Below are positions 1 to 8,822 of a DNA stretch of 54,475 bases, in pieces. This DNA comes from Neobacillus rhizosphaerae (GTDB lineage Bacteria > Bacillota > Bacilli > Bacillales > Cytobacillaceae). Numbering within the stretch: the stretch's first letter is position 1; every line of letters starts with the position of its first letter. The stretch spans positions 1-54,475 of the forward strand of contig NZ_CALBWS010000038.1 of NCBI RefSeq assembly GCF_937468385.1, read 5' to 3'. The notes under the pieces were generated by a model that made no database searches, had not been told where the DNA came from, and saw only the letters and a program-made list of their open reading frames with translations. The position numbers and the translations under genes are program-made.

Positions 1-453
1 TCCCATCTCATGAAATTTTTCTCCTTTATAATTAGGACAGACCATTTTAATATACTCTAAGTTATTGCTTGTATGCTTTCTAGAATCTAGGTATCCAATA
101 TTCGCTAATCCCTCAGTTGCACCACAAATTGCAGCAACAATAGTGCCAAGCTTTAAAGCTTCGCCAATTTTTTTCAAGATTGGTTGATGAATATCTTCTC
201 CCCAAGTATTCCCTCCAGGTAAAACTAAAAGATCTTTACTCTCAAGAGTACACTCATCAAGGGAAATATCTGGTTTTATGCTCAGTCCTCCCATGGTAGT
301 AATAATTTCTTTATTAGCCCCTACTGTAACTACTTTTAAAGGTGCTAAATCTTTTTTGAAATATCTTCCTGAGTTTAGTTCAGCAATTAAATATCCATAT
401 TCCCAGTCTGACATTGTATTAAATACATAAAGATAAACTTTTTTTGTTTGCAT
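1..453 (-). CDS. DJ-1/PfpI family protein (type 1 glutamine amidotransferase-like), C-terminus off the window
   Basis: The leftward reading frame runs off the left edge. It starts at an ATG whose first base is 453, with a GGAGTG ribosome binding site about 7 bases upstream. The N-terminus reads MQTKKVYLYVFNTMSDWEYG, and the frame contains the family nucleophile elbow AAICGAT, where the Cys is the expected catalytic residue. Known members are cytoplasmic proteases, chaperone-like proteins or glyoxalase/deglycase-like proteins; the substrate cannot be told from sequence. A strong palindrome at 495-529 lies just upstream and could control it. About 150 residues are visible out of roughly 190-200 typical. 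Confidence 0.85.
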   Translation of the reverse strand, partial: MQTKKVYLYVFNTMSDWEYGYLIAELNSGRYFKKDLAPLKVVTVGANKEIITTMGGLSIKPDISLDECTLESKDLLVLPGGNTWGEDIHQPILKKIGEALKLGTIVAAICGATEGLANIGYLDSRKHTSNNLEYIKMVCPNYKGEKFHEMG

Positions 454-494
454 CCAATAACACTCCAATCACAATTGATATAGCCTATTATAAT

Positions 495-529
495 ATAACT
501 TCCCTGACAGCTAACGTCAGGGAAGTTAT
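495..529. promoter_or_regulatory. 14-bp perfect inverted repeat upstream of the DJ-1/PfpI gene
   Basis: Two 14-base arms (495-508 and 516-529) are exact reverse complements around a 7-base spacer. No T-run follows on either strand, so a Rho-independent terminator is unlikely. A TATAAT hexamer lies directly beside it in the leftward orientation (about 489-496), so the palindrome would sit over the -35 region of a leftward promoter. An operator for a dimeric repressor fits best. The regulator is unknown. Confidence 0.45.
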
Positions 530-636
530 CATACTTGATGAAATTTTATTAATTCCGACAGAACTTCAATAACTTGAATAGATTTACTGTACGGTAAAAG
601 TAAATAAGATACATATGTATGTATCATATAAGCGGA

Positions 637-672
637 ATCCTTAGAAGAGAATTTTATAGAAAATACTTTTAG
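637..672 (+). pseudogene. Remnant of the C-terminus of a tyrosine recombinase
   Basis: These 36 bases decode as ILRREFYRKYF followed by a stop. This matches the last residues (SLRREFYRKYF) of the full tyrosine recombinase at 7935-8774, nearly base for base. As in the intact locus, an A/T-flanked hairpin (CAACGAA/TTCGTTG, about 690-707) and then a copy of repeat family A follow. Only the tail survives, so this is a relic of a second copy of that element. Confidence 0.7.
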
Positions 673-717
673 AAAAGGGCAAAAAAAAAGCAACGAAAGA
701 TTCGTTGTTTTTACGTT

Positions 718-753
718 CTTGCACCCGCTAGTTTAAGGGCAATTCTTCACAAT
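718..753 (+). repeat. Dispersed repeat family A, copy 1
   Basis: It contains the core TAGTTTAAG followed by TTCACAA, preceded by CTTGCACCC. The same core recurs at 8823, 11615, 13193 and 35467, always in this orientation. This copy lies directly after a recombinase remnant and a hairpin, the same arrangement as copy 2. A less conserved tail (AAAAAG-CTGACC and onwards, about 810-840) also resembles the sequence after copy 2. Confidence 0.7.
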
Positions 754-922
754 TAAACTTAATCATTGTTTTAATCCGTTTTTTCTACCATAATTTAAAC
801 TTAAAATGTAAAAAGCTGACCCTTTGAAAAAGAGCATCTTAAGCATTCCTTATACGGCTTTTTATTCAAAGAATGTGACTACAAAAGGAAAGTCGTCATT
901 TTATAAGGCTCCCTTTCTGAAT

Positions 923-1696
923 TCAAATCATATTCCCGATGATAAATCCCGTTACGTAGGCTTTCTTGGTATTACCAATATTATGTTTATAAATGGCGAG
1001 CTCACTTGTAAACATCAAAGGATTTTTTAAAGCTTCATTGATAGCCTTATCTACTATTTCAGGAATATCCTCCACATTGATAGACGACGGTATAAAAAAT
1101 TGATTGGATAGAACATCTGGACTTGGTAGTTCCGTTGTGAATTTCTGTAAACCCATTTTAACAAAAACCCCTTCTGAAATTTCAAAAAAGGACAAATCAA
1201 TTTCAGTACCCGCGTATTCATGCACTAAACGAAAAGATTGTCCGCTTTCCGTAATTAAATTGTCCTCCTGAAAAAAACCTAATGTTTCAGTGGCTTTTAG
1301 AATCTGGCTGCTTGAAGGAGGTAAAAGAACGGTAATCTCGTCACGATTAGAAGCATTCTTTCCTAAGTCTATATCCAGTTTAGTAGAAAGGTGATATTCT
1401 ACATTATTAGTACTTACGGGAATATTTCTTGGCAATATCAACTCGAAAGGAACTTCCCTGTAGCTTTTAGACTGAATGAATAAACATCGGTCTTCTTCTA
1501 AAGAATAATTAATCAGAGGTGTGATTTTGGGAATCTTGTCCTTAATTACTCTGACATGCAAAATGCTTTCTAAGCTGTTTATATTTTTATCACGGGATCC
1601 TCCTTTGATTAAAAGTTTGCCAGTCATGGTTTCTCCTGGAATATACTCTTTCTTATCTAATTTCAAGTCTACTTTTACTGATTCTAATCCGAACAT
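923..1696 (-). CDS. spo0M: Spo0M family sporulation-control protein
   Basis: The product is 257 residues, close to the roughly 258 of Bacillus subtilis Spo0M. The start was set at the ATG at 1694-1696 (MFGLESVKVDLKLDK), which has AGAGGTGA 7-8 bases upstream; an in-frame start 9 codons earlier lacks such a site. The arrestin-like beta-sandwich pattern at the N-terminus (VKVDLKLDKKEYIPGE, then TMTGKLLIKGG) is typical. Spo0M is a cytoplasmic or membrane-associated protein that affects the early sporulation phosphorelay and cell division in Bacillus. It stands alone, with no partner gene adjacent. Confidence 0.85.
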   Translation of the reverse strand: MFGLESVKVDLKLDKKEYIPGETMTGKLLIKGGSRDKNINSLESILHVRVIKDKIPKITPLINYSLEEDRCLFIQSKSYREVPFELILPRNIPVSTNNVEYHLSTKLDIDLGKNASNRDEITVLLPPSSSQILKATETLGFFQEDNLITESGQSFRLVHEYAGTEIDLSFFEISEGVFVKMGLQKFTTELPSPDVLSNQFFIPSSINVEDIPEIVDKAINEALKNPLMFTSELAIYKHNIGNTKKAYVTGFIIGNMI

Positions 1697-2040
1697 TGAA
1701 TATTCACCTCTTTTTATTTTCAATTTAAAAGACTGAGAGCTTATGTATTCAAACTGTTTGTAAAATTATTAGGAAATTCGATTTTATATTCATATTACCT
1801 TATTTAAGAGCCCCTCTACAAAGGAGAATTTTATTTAAAATCATATGTCATTCATTTCATATTTAGCTTCTTTTCCTAATTGTTATTTCTATTTTTCTAA
1901 TCCAAGTTGCTTCTTAGAGTAAATCCCCCTTTAGCATCCCTGTAGATCGTTATTTTTCAACTTATTAAAAATAGAGCTCCTCAGTAAGATATGAGTATAG
2001 ACACCACTCTAACTCAAAAGCTTAAGGAGGAACCCCTACT

Positions 2041-2304
2041 GTGAAGTTTAAAATGCAAGACAAACAAAATCAACTAATAGAAAGGATTTTTGATAAGCAC
2101 CTCGTTGTCGGTGTGGACATTGCTTGTCAAAGAAGGGAAATGTTTTTTGATATATGCTGGAAAAGGAGGAAAATCCTATCGATCAATAGGGAGGAAATTT
2201 TTCTAAATAATTTAGTAGACAAGGAAGAACAAATCAAGTACCTTTTAAGGAATCAATTAACAGAATCAAATTGCATGCAGATGGAGTCCGAGAATCTTTT
2301 TTAG
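2041..2304 (+). pseudogene. Truncated IS110-type transposase N-terminus joined to recombinase debris
   Basis: It starts with GTG behind AAGGAGG. Residues 1-27 (KFKMQDKQNQLIERIFDK, then VVGVDIA) match the start of IS110-family transposases, whose DEDD domain begins with this G-[VI]-D-[IV]-A motif. After about residue 30 the similarity is lost. The last residues (LTESNCMQMESENLF) resemble the serine-recombinase tail that is better preserved at 24384-24563. The open frame is therefore a chimera of two broken mobile genes and is probably not functional. The region 1740-2040 to its left has no gene; its last 60 bases look like the left end of the IS110 element. Confidence 0.6.
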
Positions 2305-2400
2305 GTTCTCGAACCCTCTGCCAATTATTTAATCAATTCTATCAACGAACAGCACTCCACATGTCCAGAGTGTATGTGGCAACACATGGGATGTTGCTGG
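2250..2400 (+). repeat. Dispersed repeat family B, copy 1 (serine-recombinase tail)
   Basis: The segment matches the recombinase tail at 24420-24563, including CGAGAATCTTTT, TTCTATCAACG and the core GTCCAGAGTGTATGTGGC. Small indels disrupt the reading frame. The core recurs at 24384, 37841, 39308, 46655 and 50868, all in the same orientation. Confidence 0.7.
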
Positions 2401-2512
2401 GTATTTATATTTAGAATTGCAAAGCTTGAAATATATATGTTTTGCAAAAAATAATTATCTTTTTTCTACATGGTCTTTCACTATATAAGTATCACTTCAA
2501 AAATTGCCATCC

Positions 2513-3655
2513 TTAATGTAATACTCTAGCAGCACTAGTAAAAGCAGATGGATTATACGGAGCAATTTTCACAACATCACCCGTTTGTGGGGCATGTATA
2601 TATTGCCCACCTCCAATATAAATACCAACATGATAGGCAGGGGAACCCCTGAATACTAAATCTCCTGGCTGTACTTGACTCGGAGAAATTCTAGTTCCAA
2701 CATTTTGCTGGTCTCGTGACACTCTCGGTAGATTAATACCAACAGAACGATAAACGTATGAAGTGAATCCCGAACAATCAAATCCGCTTGGCGTAGTTCC
2801 ACCCCAAACGTAAGGAACGCCCAAATATTGTTTAGCAGTTGCAATGATAGTACTTACCGCATCAGCGTTGGTTATATTAGGTACCTTAGCCGATGGTGTT
2901 GATTTTGAAGCGTTGTTTACTGAAGATTGTTGTTGAGATCGTTGTTGGGATAATAGGATTTGTTGTTGAGCCTGCTGTCGGGCTAACTGAGCCTGCCGCT
3001 CTGCCTCTTGTTGAGCTAGTTGATCTTGTTGGTTTTGTAATTTGTTATTTGCATCAGCTAATTCTTTTTCAACTTCATTTTTATCTTCTTCAATCTTTTT
3101 TTGTTCAGAAGCTAATTCATCCTGGCTCTTTTTTAATTTGTCGAATTCATTATGTAATTTTTGCTCTGCATCTATTAACACTTGTTCTTTTTCATTTAAA
3201 CCCTTCAGTAAGTCTGTGTCACTTTCCATAATTTGCGAAATAGCAGTAAAACGATTTAAAAACTCAGAAATGTCATTAGACGAAAGCAAAAGTTCTGCGT
3301 AGGTGACAATTGACTGTTTTCCCTCTAACTGAATGCTTTTTAGTCGTTCTGAATAGACCTTTTTGTGAGAGTCTAAGTCCTTTTTGGCTTTTTCAATTTC
3401 AACCTTGCTTTCTTTAATTTTTCCTTGTTGTGTTTTTATTTGATCGTTTAGTGTTTGACTTTTCTCCATTGCTAAGCTGATTCGGTTATCTAATTGTTGA
3501 ATTTTTGTTTCAAAGTCATTGATTTGTCCTTTTGTCGCATCGATTTGTCCTTTTGTCACTGATGATTCTACTGGACTTGCAAAAGTAGGTGTTGCTTGAA
3601 TCATTGTGGCGAGGACGGCAGCCGATACCGAATATTTTAATAATTTCCTTATCAT
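2513..3655 (-). CDS. Secreted coiled-coil NlpC/P60 peptidoglycan hydrolase, CwlO-like D,L-endopeptidase
   Basis: The 380-residue product has a Sec signal peptide (cleavage probably after TPTFA), a long coiled coil (about 30-225) with a Gln/Ala-rich end (about 205-245), a Ser/Thr/Pro linker, and a C-terminal NlpC/P60 domain of about 115 residues. The catalytic set is visible: Cys in FDCSGF (about 294), His in AYHVGIYIG (about 342) and a polar His in YIHAPQ (about 354). The architecture is that of CwlO/PcsB-type enzymes that cleave the D-Glu to diamino acid bond of wall stem peptides and are gated by FtsEX; ftsEX is not nearby. The start is the ATG at 3653-3655, 8 bases after AAGGAG; the adjacent GTG (3658) is possible. 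No terminator is clear. Confidence 0.9.
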   Translation of the reverse strand: MIRKLLKYSVSAAVLATMIQATPTFASPVESSVTKGQIDATKGQINDFETKIQQLDNRISLAMEKSQTLNDQIKTQQGKIKESKVEIEKAKKDLDSHKKVYSERLKSIQLEGKQSIVTYAELLLSSNDISEFLNRFTAISQIMESDTDLLKGLNEKEQVLIDAEQKLHNEFDKLKKSQDELASEQKKIEEDKNEVEKELADANNKLQNQQDQLAQQEAERQAQLARQQAQQQILLSQQRSQQQSSVNNASKSTPSAKVPNITNADAVSTIIATAKQYLGVPYVWGGTTPSGFDCSGFTSYVYRSVGINLPRVSRDQQNVGTRISPSQVQPGDLVFRGSPAYHVGIYIGGGQYIHAPQTGDVVKIAPYNPSAFTSAARVLH

Positions 3656-3658
3656 CAC

Positions 3659-4139
3659 AAAATCTCCTTTTGTAACCTATCATTATTTCAGATTCCTAAT
3701 ATACTACCAGTTTATATTCCAAATGGACTAAAAACAATGAAACTGTCGGTAATGTAATATAATTGTAATTTAATGTAGAAAAATCTGATAAAAAATCGAC
3801 TCTTGCACTCTACTTGTAGAAAAATGATTGAGACTGGGTGGGAATTCATATAAATTTACTCCTTATTACTTAAACCTGTATTGTTAAGATAGACAAAAAA
3901 AAGAAACAGGACATCATCCCATTCCAAATTTAACATATTAAATTACCTCTCCATGTACAAAGAAGGTGACTCCAAATGGTAAGTTTTCCTTAGCAAAAAG
4001 AAATTATTGTAATTCCTTCATTTACTGATTGACTCGGCTTTGAAAAACTCTCAAAGTCGATTCATCATTTTTAATGAACTGAGAAACGGATATCTATTTG
4101 GGGCAACTATATGCCTTCGGATTAACGTAATGTGAAAAT
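3659..4139. other. Intergenic region with no recognised gene
   Basis: About 480 AT-rich bases between the wall hydrolase and the VOC gene. No reading frame with a ribosome binding site, no strong hairpin and no member of the dispersed repeats was found. Confidence 0.5.
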
Positions 4140-4535
4140 CTATTTGGCGTTGACATCTGGTTGATGAATTCCAAATATATTTCCTTCGGTATCAATATAG
4201 TATCCCTGCCACGCCATTCCAGGCAGGGCGTACTTGGGCAATGAGACCTTGCCTCCATTCTCAATAATTTTAGTTTCAGTTGTATCGTAATCTTCCACTC
4301 CCATTGTACAAGCATATGCATTTAAACTCTGATTGGGTTCTGGCGGCGCACTTTGACGTTGCATCAAAGCACCATTGATGCCAAGTTCACTTTCATTGCC
4401 AGTCACTGCTCCAAAGTAAGGCATTCCTGCATAATCACTCCAATCTTGAAATGACCATCCGAATACCTCTCCATAAAACTTCTTTGCCCGATCCATGTCA
4501 TCTACATGAATTTCGAAATGAACTATTCTTCCCAT
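4140..4535 (-). CDS. VOC family protein (glyoxalase/bleomycin-resistance fold)
   Basis: The product has 131 residues. The start ATG (4533-4535) sits 4 bases after GGAGGT; an upstream TTG lies inside that site and is rejected. The N-terminal MGRIVHFEIHVDDMDRAKKF and the second half ending YYIDTEGNIFGIHQPD match the two beta-alpha-beta-beta-beta modules of the family. His8 and Glu10 of the first module (HFEIH) and the late Glu (DTEGN) are candidate metal ligands. This group is usually annotated as a glyoxalase-like enzyme of unknown substrate. It is transcribed alone. Confidence 0.85.
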   Translation of the reverse strand: MGRIVHFEIHVDDMDRAKKFYGEVFGWSFQDWSDYAGMPYFGAVTGNESELGINGALMQRQSAPPEPNQSLNAYACTMGVEDYDTTETKIIENGGKVSLPKYALPGMAWQGYYIDTEGNIFGIHQPDVNAK

Positions 4536-4563
4536 GCTTACCTCCAATTCCCTCTAGCAAAAA

Positions 4564-4602
4564 AAAAAGCACTTTCCTAAATCTATGATGAAGGTTGCTT
4601 TT
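4564..4602 (-). terminator. Rho-independent terminator after the TetR gene
   Basis: Read leftward, AAAAGCA pairs with TGCTTTT around an AACC/TT-containing loop, and the stem is followed by a run of T. It lies between the TetR stop (4686) and the VOC start. Confidence 0.55.
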
Positions 4603-4685
4603 CTTCTTGAGCTATAGTCTCATATATTACCTCTATATTATAGGAAGTATATGGAAACATATTCAATTTCTATAAAAATATATTT

Positions 4686-5255
4686 TTAATTGGACATCAG
4701 AATTATCTGGTTTGCTAAGTAGCTTGGACTATATGGTGTCCCTTCTTGTAACCACCATAATATGATGCCAAGTGTCGAGGAAGCAATTATTTCATTGGGC
4801 ACCTGAAACGACCGTCCTCTCTCTTTTCTATCTTCAGCCCAAAAAGTGACGATTTCTAACAAGATACCGAAAACTCTTTTGTGAAAATCCTTGTTCTCCA
4901 GCATCACATTGTAGAGGCCCGCATTTCGATAAAAATGCTCTAGAAAAGAGATAAGCCGGGTCCGAGGTGCTGGGTATCCTTTTTTAATTGACTGATTATC
5001 CTCGGATGGAGACTTCATAGTTTTATTCAACTCGTCAAGAACTTCATCAATCATTTGCTCCATTAGATCATCAATATCTTGATAATGTAAGTAGAAAGTC
5101 GCACGGTTTAATTCGGCTCGATCAGCAATATTTTGAACAGTCAATTTGCTTTTATCGTAGTTTTCCTGGATCAATGAAATGATTGCGTCTTTAAACATTC
5201 TCTTTGTACGTTTAATTCGAGGATCTACCTTCATCTTCTCGTTGTTAGACATCAT
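4686..5255 (-). CDS. TetR/AcrR family transcriptional regulator
   Basis: The roughly 189-residue product has an N-terminal helix-turn-helix (about 20-65: RTKRMFKDAIISLI, then TVQNIADRAELNRATFYLHY) typical of Firmicutes TetR proteins, and a C-terminal ligand/dimerisation domain. The start is placed at the ATG 3-6 bases after AAGGGTG; a second ATG directly follows, and an upstream GTG is less likely. It is divergent from the efflux pump at 5450, with 194 bases between them containing an inverted repeat over a promoter. It is therefore probably the local repressor of that pump, released by a drug or other ligand. Confidence 0.9.
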   Translation of the reverse strand: MMSNNEKMKVDPRIKRTKRMFKDAIISLIQENYDKSKLTVQNIADRAELNRATFYLHYQDIDDLMEQMIDEVLDELNKTMKSPSEDNQSIKKGYPAPRTRLISFLEHFYRNAGLYNVMLENKDFHKRVFGILLEIVTFWAEDRKERGRSFQVPNEIIASSTLGIILWWLQEGTPYSPSYLANQIILMSN

Positions 5256-5378
5256 ATCCACCCTTCGTCTATAATTTATTATTTTTACGACACATATTCA
5301 ATAAATCGTCAATTAGTATACATTAATCTAAAAAGTGTAAATGGCTATTTTCACTATTCTTATGTTAACATATACTTT

Positions 5379-5414
5379 ATTGACACGTTATCAATTAAAC
5401 AACTTAATGTCAAT
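5379..5414 (+). promoter_or_regulatory. Promoter and putative TetR operator of the efflux pump
   Basis: A consensus -35 TTGACA at 5380-5385 is followed 17 bases later by CTTAAT (5403-5408), a plausible -10. The arms ATTGACA (5379-5385) and TGTCAAT (5408-5414) are exact inverted repeats spanning the promoter. A dimeric repressor bound here would block RNA polymerase. This is inference from position. Confidence 0.5.
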
Positions 5415-5449
5415 TAAATAACCAACGAGAAAGGAACGTGTAATAGATC

Positions 5450-6931
5450 ATGGATCAACCTAATAAACAAGTTAAAAAAGGGATCCTTCTATTCGTCTTA
5501 CTCTTGGGCTCATTTCTTTCAGTCCTGAATCAGACGATATTAAATGTTGCTTTACCAGATTTGATGAAGCAATTTGAGGTTTCTGCTGCAACAGTTCAAT
5601 GGCTGTCAACTGGCTTTATGCTGGTGAATGGTATTTTAATTCCGGTGACTGCCTTTTTAATGAAACGATTTTCCACTCGGCAACTTTTCATCAGCTCAAT
5701 GGTTCTATTGTTAGTGGGTACTTTCATAAACGCCATTGCACCGAGCTTCGCTTTTTTATTAACTGGTCGACTGATTCAAGCTGCAGGAGCCGGTATAATT
5801 ATGCCTCTATTAATGATGGTTGTCCTTGTGGTGTTTCCTGAGGAAAACCGTGGAACTGCCATGGGATTAATTGGGCTTGTGATGATCTTCGCACCAGCAA
5901 TCGGCCCTACTTTGGCAGGAATCATTATCGAACATTTCTCATGGCGATGGATATTTATCGGTATGTTACCACTTGTTTCCATCGTAATCGCGTTATCGCT
6001 AAAATACCTCGTAAATGTTTCAGAGACATCCAAAGCGAAAGCTGACATCATCGGTGTATTTCTCTCTACCTTAGGGTTCGGTGGTATGCTTTATGGGTTT
6101 AGCAGTGCGGGTACAAACGGCTGGGGAAGCCCGCTGGTATTATCTTGTTTAATTGGCGGTGTTATCTTCATTATACTCTTCTGCTGGCGCCAGCTTACTT
6201 CCATTGATCCTATGCTGGATCTACGTGTCTTCAAGGACAGGATGTTCACGATGACGGCGATCATTAATATTTTGGTAACGATGGTGATGTATGCAGATTT
6301 GATTTTACTTCCTATCTATTTGCAGTCAAGTAGAGGATACACAGTGCTTGACACGGGCTTACTATTGCTGCCGGGTGCACTATTAAATGCTTTGATGTCA
6401 CCTATAACTGGTCGTTTATTCGATAAAGTCGGTGCAAAGCCACTAGCTCTGATAGGTCTTATCTTTATTATCCCTTCAATATGGGGAGTGACCAATTTGA
6501 GCGAAACGACAAGTTTTACCTATTTGATGATTAGGACCATAACCTTACGCATTGGTATGAGTTTCCTAACGATGCCTATCAATGCTGCCGGACTGAATGC
6601 ACTACCGAAGCACCTAAATGCTCACGGTTCAGCCGTAACTAACACAGTTCGCCAAGTAGCTGGTGCGATTGGAACTGCACTGGTTGTAACGATTATGACA
6701 ACTAGCACAACTAATCATGCTGCTAAGTTGATCCAATCTGGCGAAGTGCTATCCAAAGCTCAACTTGTGAAGGAATCTTCTATACTTGGTACAAGTGATG
6801 CTTACTTTTTTATCGCAATTTTAGCTATCATAGCATTCATTGTGACTCTATTCATGCCCAATAGAAAGGTAGTATCGAAGCAAGAGAGAACAACAGCTGA
6901 GAGGCAAAACTATAAAAGTCCAGCTGAATAA
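5450..6931 (+). CDS. DHA2 family (14-TM) MFS drug efflux permease, LmrB/EmrB/QacA type
   Basis: The product has 493 residues with about 14 hydrophobic segments. TM1 carries the DHA2 signature LNQTILNVALPDL; motif A-like residues follow TM2, and the motif C-like GIIMPLLMMVV/APAIGPTLAG lies around 115-160. These proteins export lipophilic drugs or cations in exchange for protons at the inner membrane. The start ATG (5450) has AAAGGAAC about 14 bases upstream, a weak spacing. The divergent TetR gene and shared operator suggest inducible control. Substrate is unknown. A tail of basic residues (PNRKVVSKQERTTAERQ) ends the protein in the cytoplasm. Confidence 0.9.
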   Translation: MDQPNKQVKKGILLFVLLLGSFLSVLNQTILNVALPDLMKQFEVSAATVQWLSTGFMLVNGILIPVTAFLMKRFSTRQLFISSMVLLLVGTFINAIAPSFAFLLTGRLIQAAGAGIIMPLLMMVVLVVFPEENRGTAMGLIGLVMIFAPAIGPTLAGIIIEHFSWRWIFIGMLPLVSIVIALSLKYLVNVSETSKAKADIIGVFLSTLGFGGMLYGFSSAGTNGWGSPLVLSCLIGGVIFIILFCWRQLTSIDPMLDLRVFKDRMFTMTAIINILVTMVMYADLILLPIYLQSSRGYTVLDTGLLLLPGALLNALMSPITGRLFDKVGAKPLALIGLIFIIPSIWGVTNLSETTSFTYLMIRTITLRIGMSFLTMPINAAGLNALPKHLNAHGSAVTNTVRQVAGAIGTALVVTIMTTSTTNHAAKLIQSGEVLSKAQLVKESSILGTSDAYFFIAILAIIAFIVTLFMPNRKVVSKQERTTAERQNYKSPAE

Positions 6932-7050
6932 CGTAGACAACAAAACAAAGATTTAGAAAAACATCATACTATGTCTGTTTGTATAAAGGTGTTCTGTTAA
7001 TGTATGTTTTACACCCACAAAACTTAGAATAATAATTTACACAAGTTGCT

Positions 7051-7131
7051 CTATTTTTAGTTTATGATGAATCTTGCTTTGTGAACGGAACAGTCATCGT
7101 AGCCGATGGTGGCTGGACTGCGGCATTTTAA
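7051..7131 (+). pseudogene. C-terminal remnant of a short-chain dehydrogenase/reductase
   Basis: In one frame this decodes as DESCFVNGTVIVADGGWTAAF and a stop. The pattern SxFVxGxxxxxDGGWTAY is the characteristic end of classical SDR enzymes. No upstream frame continues it, so only the last 25 or so codons remain. Confidence 0.7.
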
Positions 7132-7187
7132 TAATAACTTTCATTGGCCAATGGGGATTTTAATTGAATAAATACAAAAATAAAACC

Positions 7188-7222
7188 AATGCTCAGAGTA
7201 ATAATTTCTCTGAGCATTTTTA
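7188..7222 (+). terminator. Rho-independent terminator
   Basis: An 11-bp perfect stem (AATGCTCAGAG/CTCTGAGCATT) with a 9-base loop is followed by T residues. It would stop rightward transcription from the efflux gene or the SDR relic. Confidence 0.75.
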
Positions 7223-7532
7223 CTTGTTATTAGTATGCAGTTTACGGTGCCTATATCAAAATCAACTGCTTTACAAACAATTTGTCTTTTGAAAAAAAAG
7301 TCCTTTACTAACTCTCCGTTAAATCCAATCCCAATCAACCTTTAAAATTATAACAATAAAATTAAAGTTCTTTACTGATTGTAATAACTGTGATAAAGAA
7401 GATGAACGAATTTGTAAAAAAGTCATTTACTACAATTCCAAATTTATCCACTTCCGAAAATCAGTCCACTCATGAATAGACTGAACTTCAACTAAAATGA
7501 CCCGTTAGTTTAATAAGAACCATCTTCATATG

Positions 7533-7751
7533 TCAAGGAATCTCCTTGTGTTTACCTCTTCCTGTCCTTCCGTGATGGTAGCCTATAACGTAGAAAACAA
7601 GTCCAAAGACACCAAAAACAACATCCTCAGAAACACCTATCTCTCCAAGCAACAAACAAATACAAATAATGATTACAACAACAATTATCGATATAATAGT
7701 AATTTTATTCTTTACTCTATTGGATTTTTTTTTATTTTTTGGTTTCGCCAT
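7533..7751 (-). CDS. Small membrane protein of unknown function
   Basis: The 72-residue product has a Lys/Arg/Asn-rich N-terminus (residues 1-16), a hydrophobic helix rich in Ile/Val (17-35), a short acidic loop (GEIGVSEDV) and a second hydrophobic stretch (about 44-58), ending in a basic Gly/His tail. An AGAGGGGTG site lies 7 bases before the ATG. Two membrane helices with positive ends are the only visible features; no family was recognised. About 310 bases to the left (7223-7532) hold no gene I can support. Confidence 0.55.
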   Translation of the reverse strand: MAKPKNKKKSNRVKNKITIISIIVVVIIICICLLLGEIGVSEDVVFGVFGLVFYVIGYHHGRTGRGKHKEIP

Positions 7752-7934
7752 ACTCCTTCACCCCTCTCTTTGAGTATACGAGTGCTTAGTATAAATATCC
7801 CCTTTTATAATAAGGAAAAGTTCTTTGTTTCTAGATACAACTAACCTGCCAGATAGTTCAATATCCCAACGTTTCCATTTCTATAATCAAGGCAATAATT
7901 CCTCTAATATAACCAATTTTAGGAGGGATTTATT

Positions 7935-8774
7935 TTGTTGTTATCAAAAGCCTGGGAACTTTACGCATCGGATAAAAGGATTGAAGGGTTCTCTCAACAG
8001 ACATTAAAAGCATATAGACTCCAATCTAAGTTACTCATTCAACACTTTAACGATGTGAGTATTGAATCGGTGACAACAGTTCAATTGAAAGTATACTTAG
8101 CAAAATCCAGTGAACACTTAAAGCCTTCAAGTTTAGCTCATCGAATTCGATTCATTAAATCGATATTTCGTTGGTCACACGAAGAAGGGCATATACAAAA
8201 AAATCCAGCTGCAAAAATCAAAGAACCTAAACAAGGGAAACGAATTCCAAAATTCTTAACAGAGAGGAAAATTGAGCATTTAAGGGAAGCGTGTTTTACT
8301 CCAATGGAAAAGGCGTTATTTGAGTTTATGTTTTCCACGGGTTGTAGAATCGGTGAAATTGTTTCTCTCGACAAGAATTGCATTAATTGGTCAAATCGCT
8401 CTGCCATTGTCCTTGGAAAGGGGGATAAAGAAAGGGAGGTCTATTTTAATATACGTTGTGAAATTTGGCTGAAACGATACTTAGATCTTCGTCAGAATAA
8501 AGACCCAGCTATTTTCGTCACTGAACGGCACCCACATAAAATAAGTATTGCTCAGATGAGGTACATCATAAAACGAATATCAAGTCGTGCAGGGATCAAC
8601 AAAGAAATCCACCCACACCAACTACGCCACAGCTATGCCACACACCTATTGAACAACGGAGCTCCCATTGATGTTATTCAAAGTTTACTAGGGCACAAAA
8701 AAAGCGAGACCACTAGGATTTATGCTCAGTTAAGTGGAAGTCTTAGAAGAGAATTTTATAGAAAATATTTTTAG
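7935..8774 (+). CDS. Tyrosine-type site-specific recombinase/integrase (XerC-like)
   Basis: The product has 279 residues with a SAM-like core-binding N-domain (about 1-85) and a catalytic domain (about 105-275). Catalytic residues are visible: Arg in TGCRIGEI, Lys in GKGDKERE, HxxR in HQLRHSYATH, the LLGHKK histidine and the nucleophile Tyr in TTRIYAQLS. It starts with TTG after AGGAGGG. The last residues, SLRREFYRKYF, recur in a relic at 637-672, and both are followed by a hairpin and a copy of repeat family A. This suggests a small mobile element whose ends involve that repeat. It is not part of a phage or other recognisable cargo. Confidence 0.9.
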   Translation: MLLSKAWELYASDKRIEGFSQQTLKAYRLQSKLLIQHFNDVSIESVTTVQLKVYLAKSSEHLKPSSLAHRIRFIKSIFRWSHEEGHIQKNPAAKIKEPKQGKRIPKFLTERKIEHLREACFTPMEKALFEFMFSTGCRIGEIVSLDKNCINWSNRSAIVLGKGDKEREVYFNIRCEIWLKRYLDLRQNKDPAIFVTERHPHKISIAQMRYIIKRISSRAGINKEIHPHQLRHSYATHLLNNGAPIDVIQSLLGHKKSETTRIYAQLSGSLRREFYRKYF

Positions 8775-8780
8775 AAATGG

Positions 8781-8822
8781 AGTGAAAAAAGCAACGGATT
8801 TTTTCCGCTGCCTTTTTTCACT
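8781..8822 (+). terminator. Strong hairpin after the tyrosine recombinase
   Basis: AGTGAAAAAAGCAACGG pairs with CCGCTGCCTTTTTTCACT around a T-rich loop. The A/T-rich outer stem lets it work as a terminator on both strands. It is followed at once by repeat family A. Confidence 0.75.

Noticed and set aside
824..1030. 68-residue rightward frame overlapping the spo0M 3-prime end
   Set aside because: It begins in the family A repeat tail and ends inside spo0M; no family match and no ribosome binding site.
7141..7338. 65-residue leftward frame
   Set aside because: It reads through a clear terminator hairpin (7188-7218) and has no ribosome binding site.
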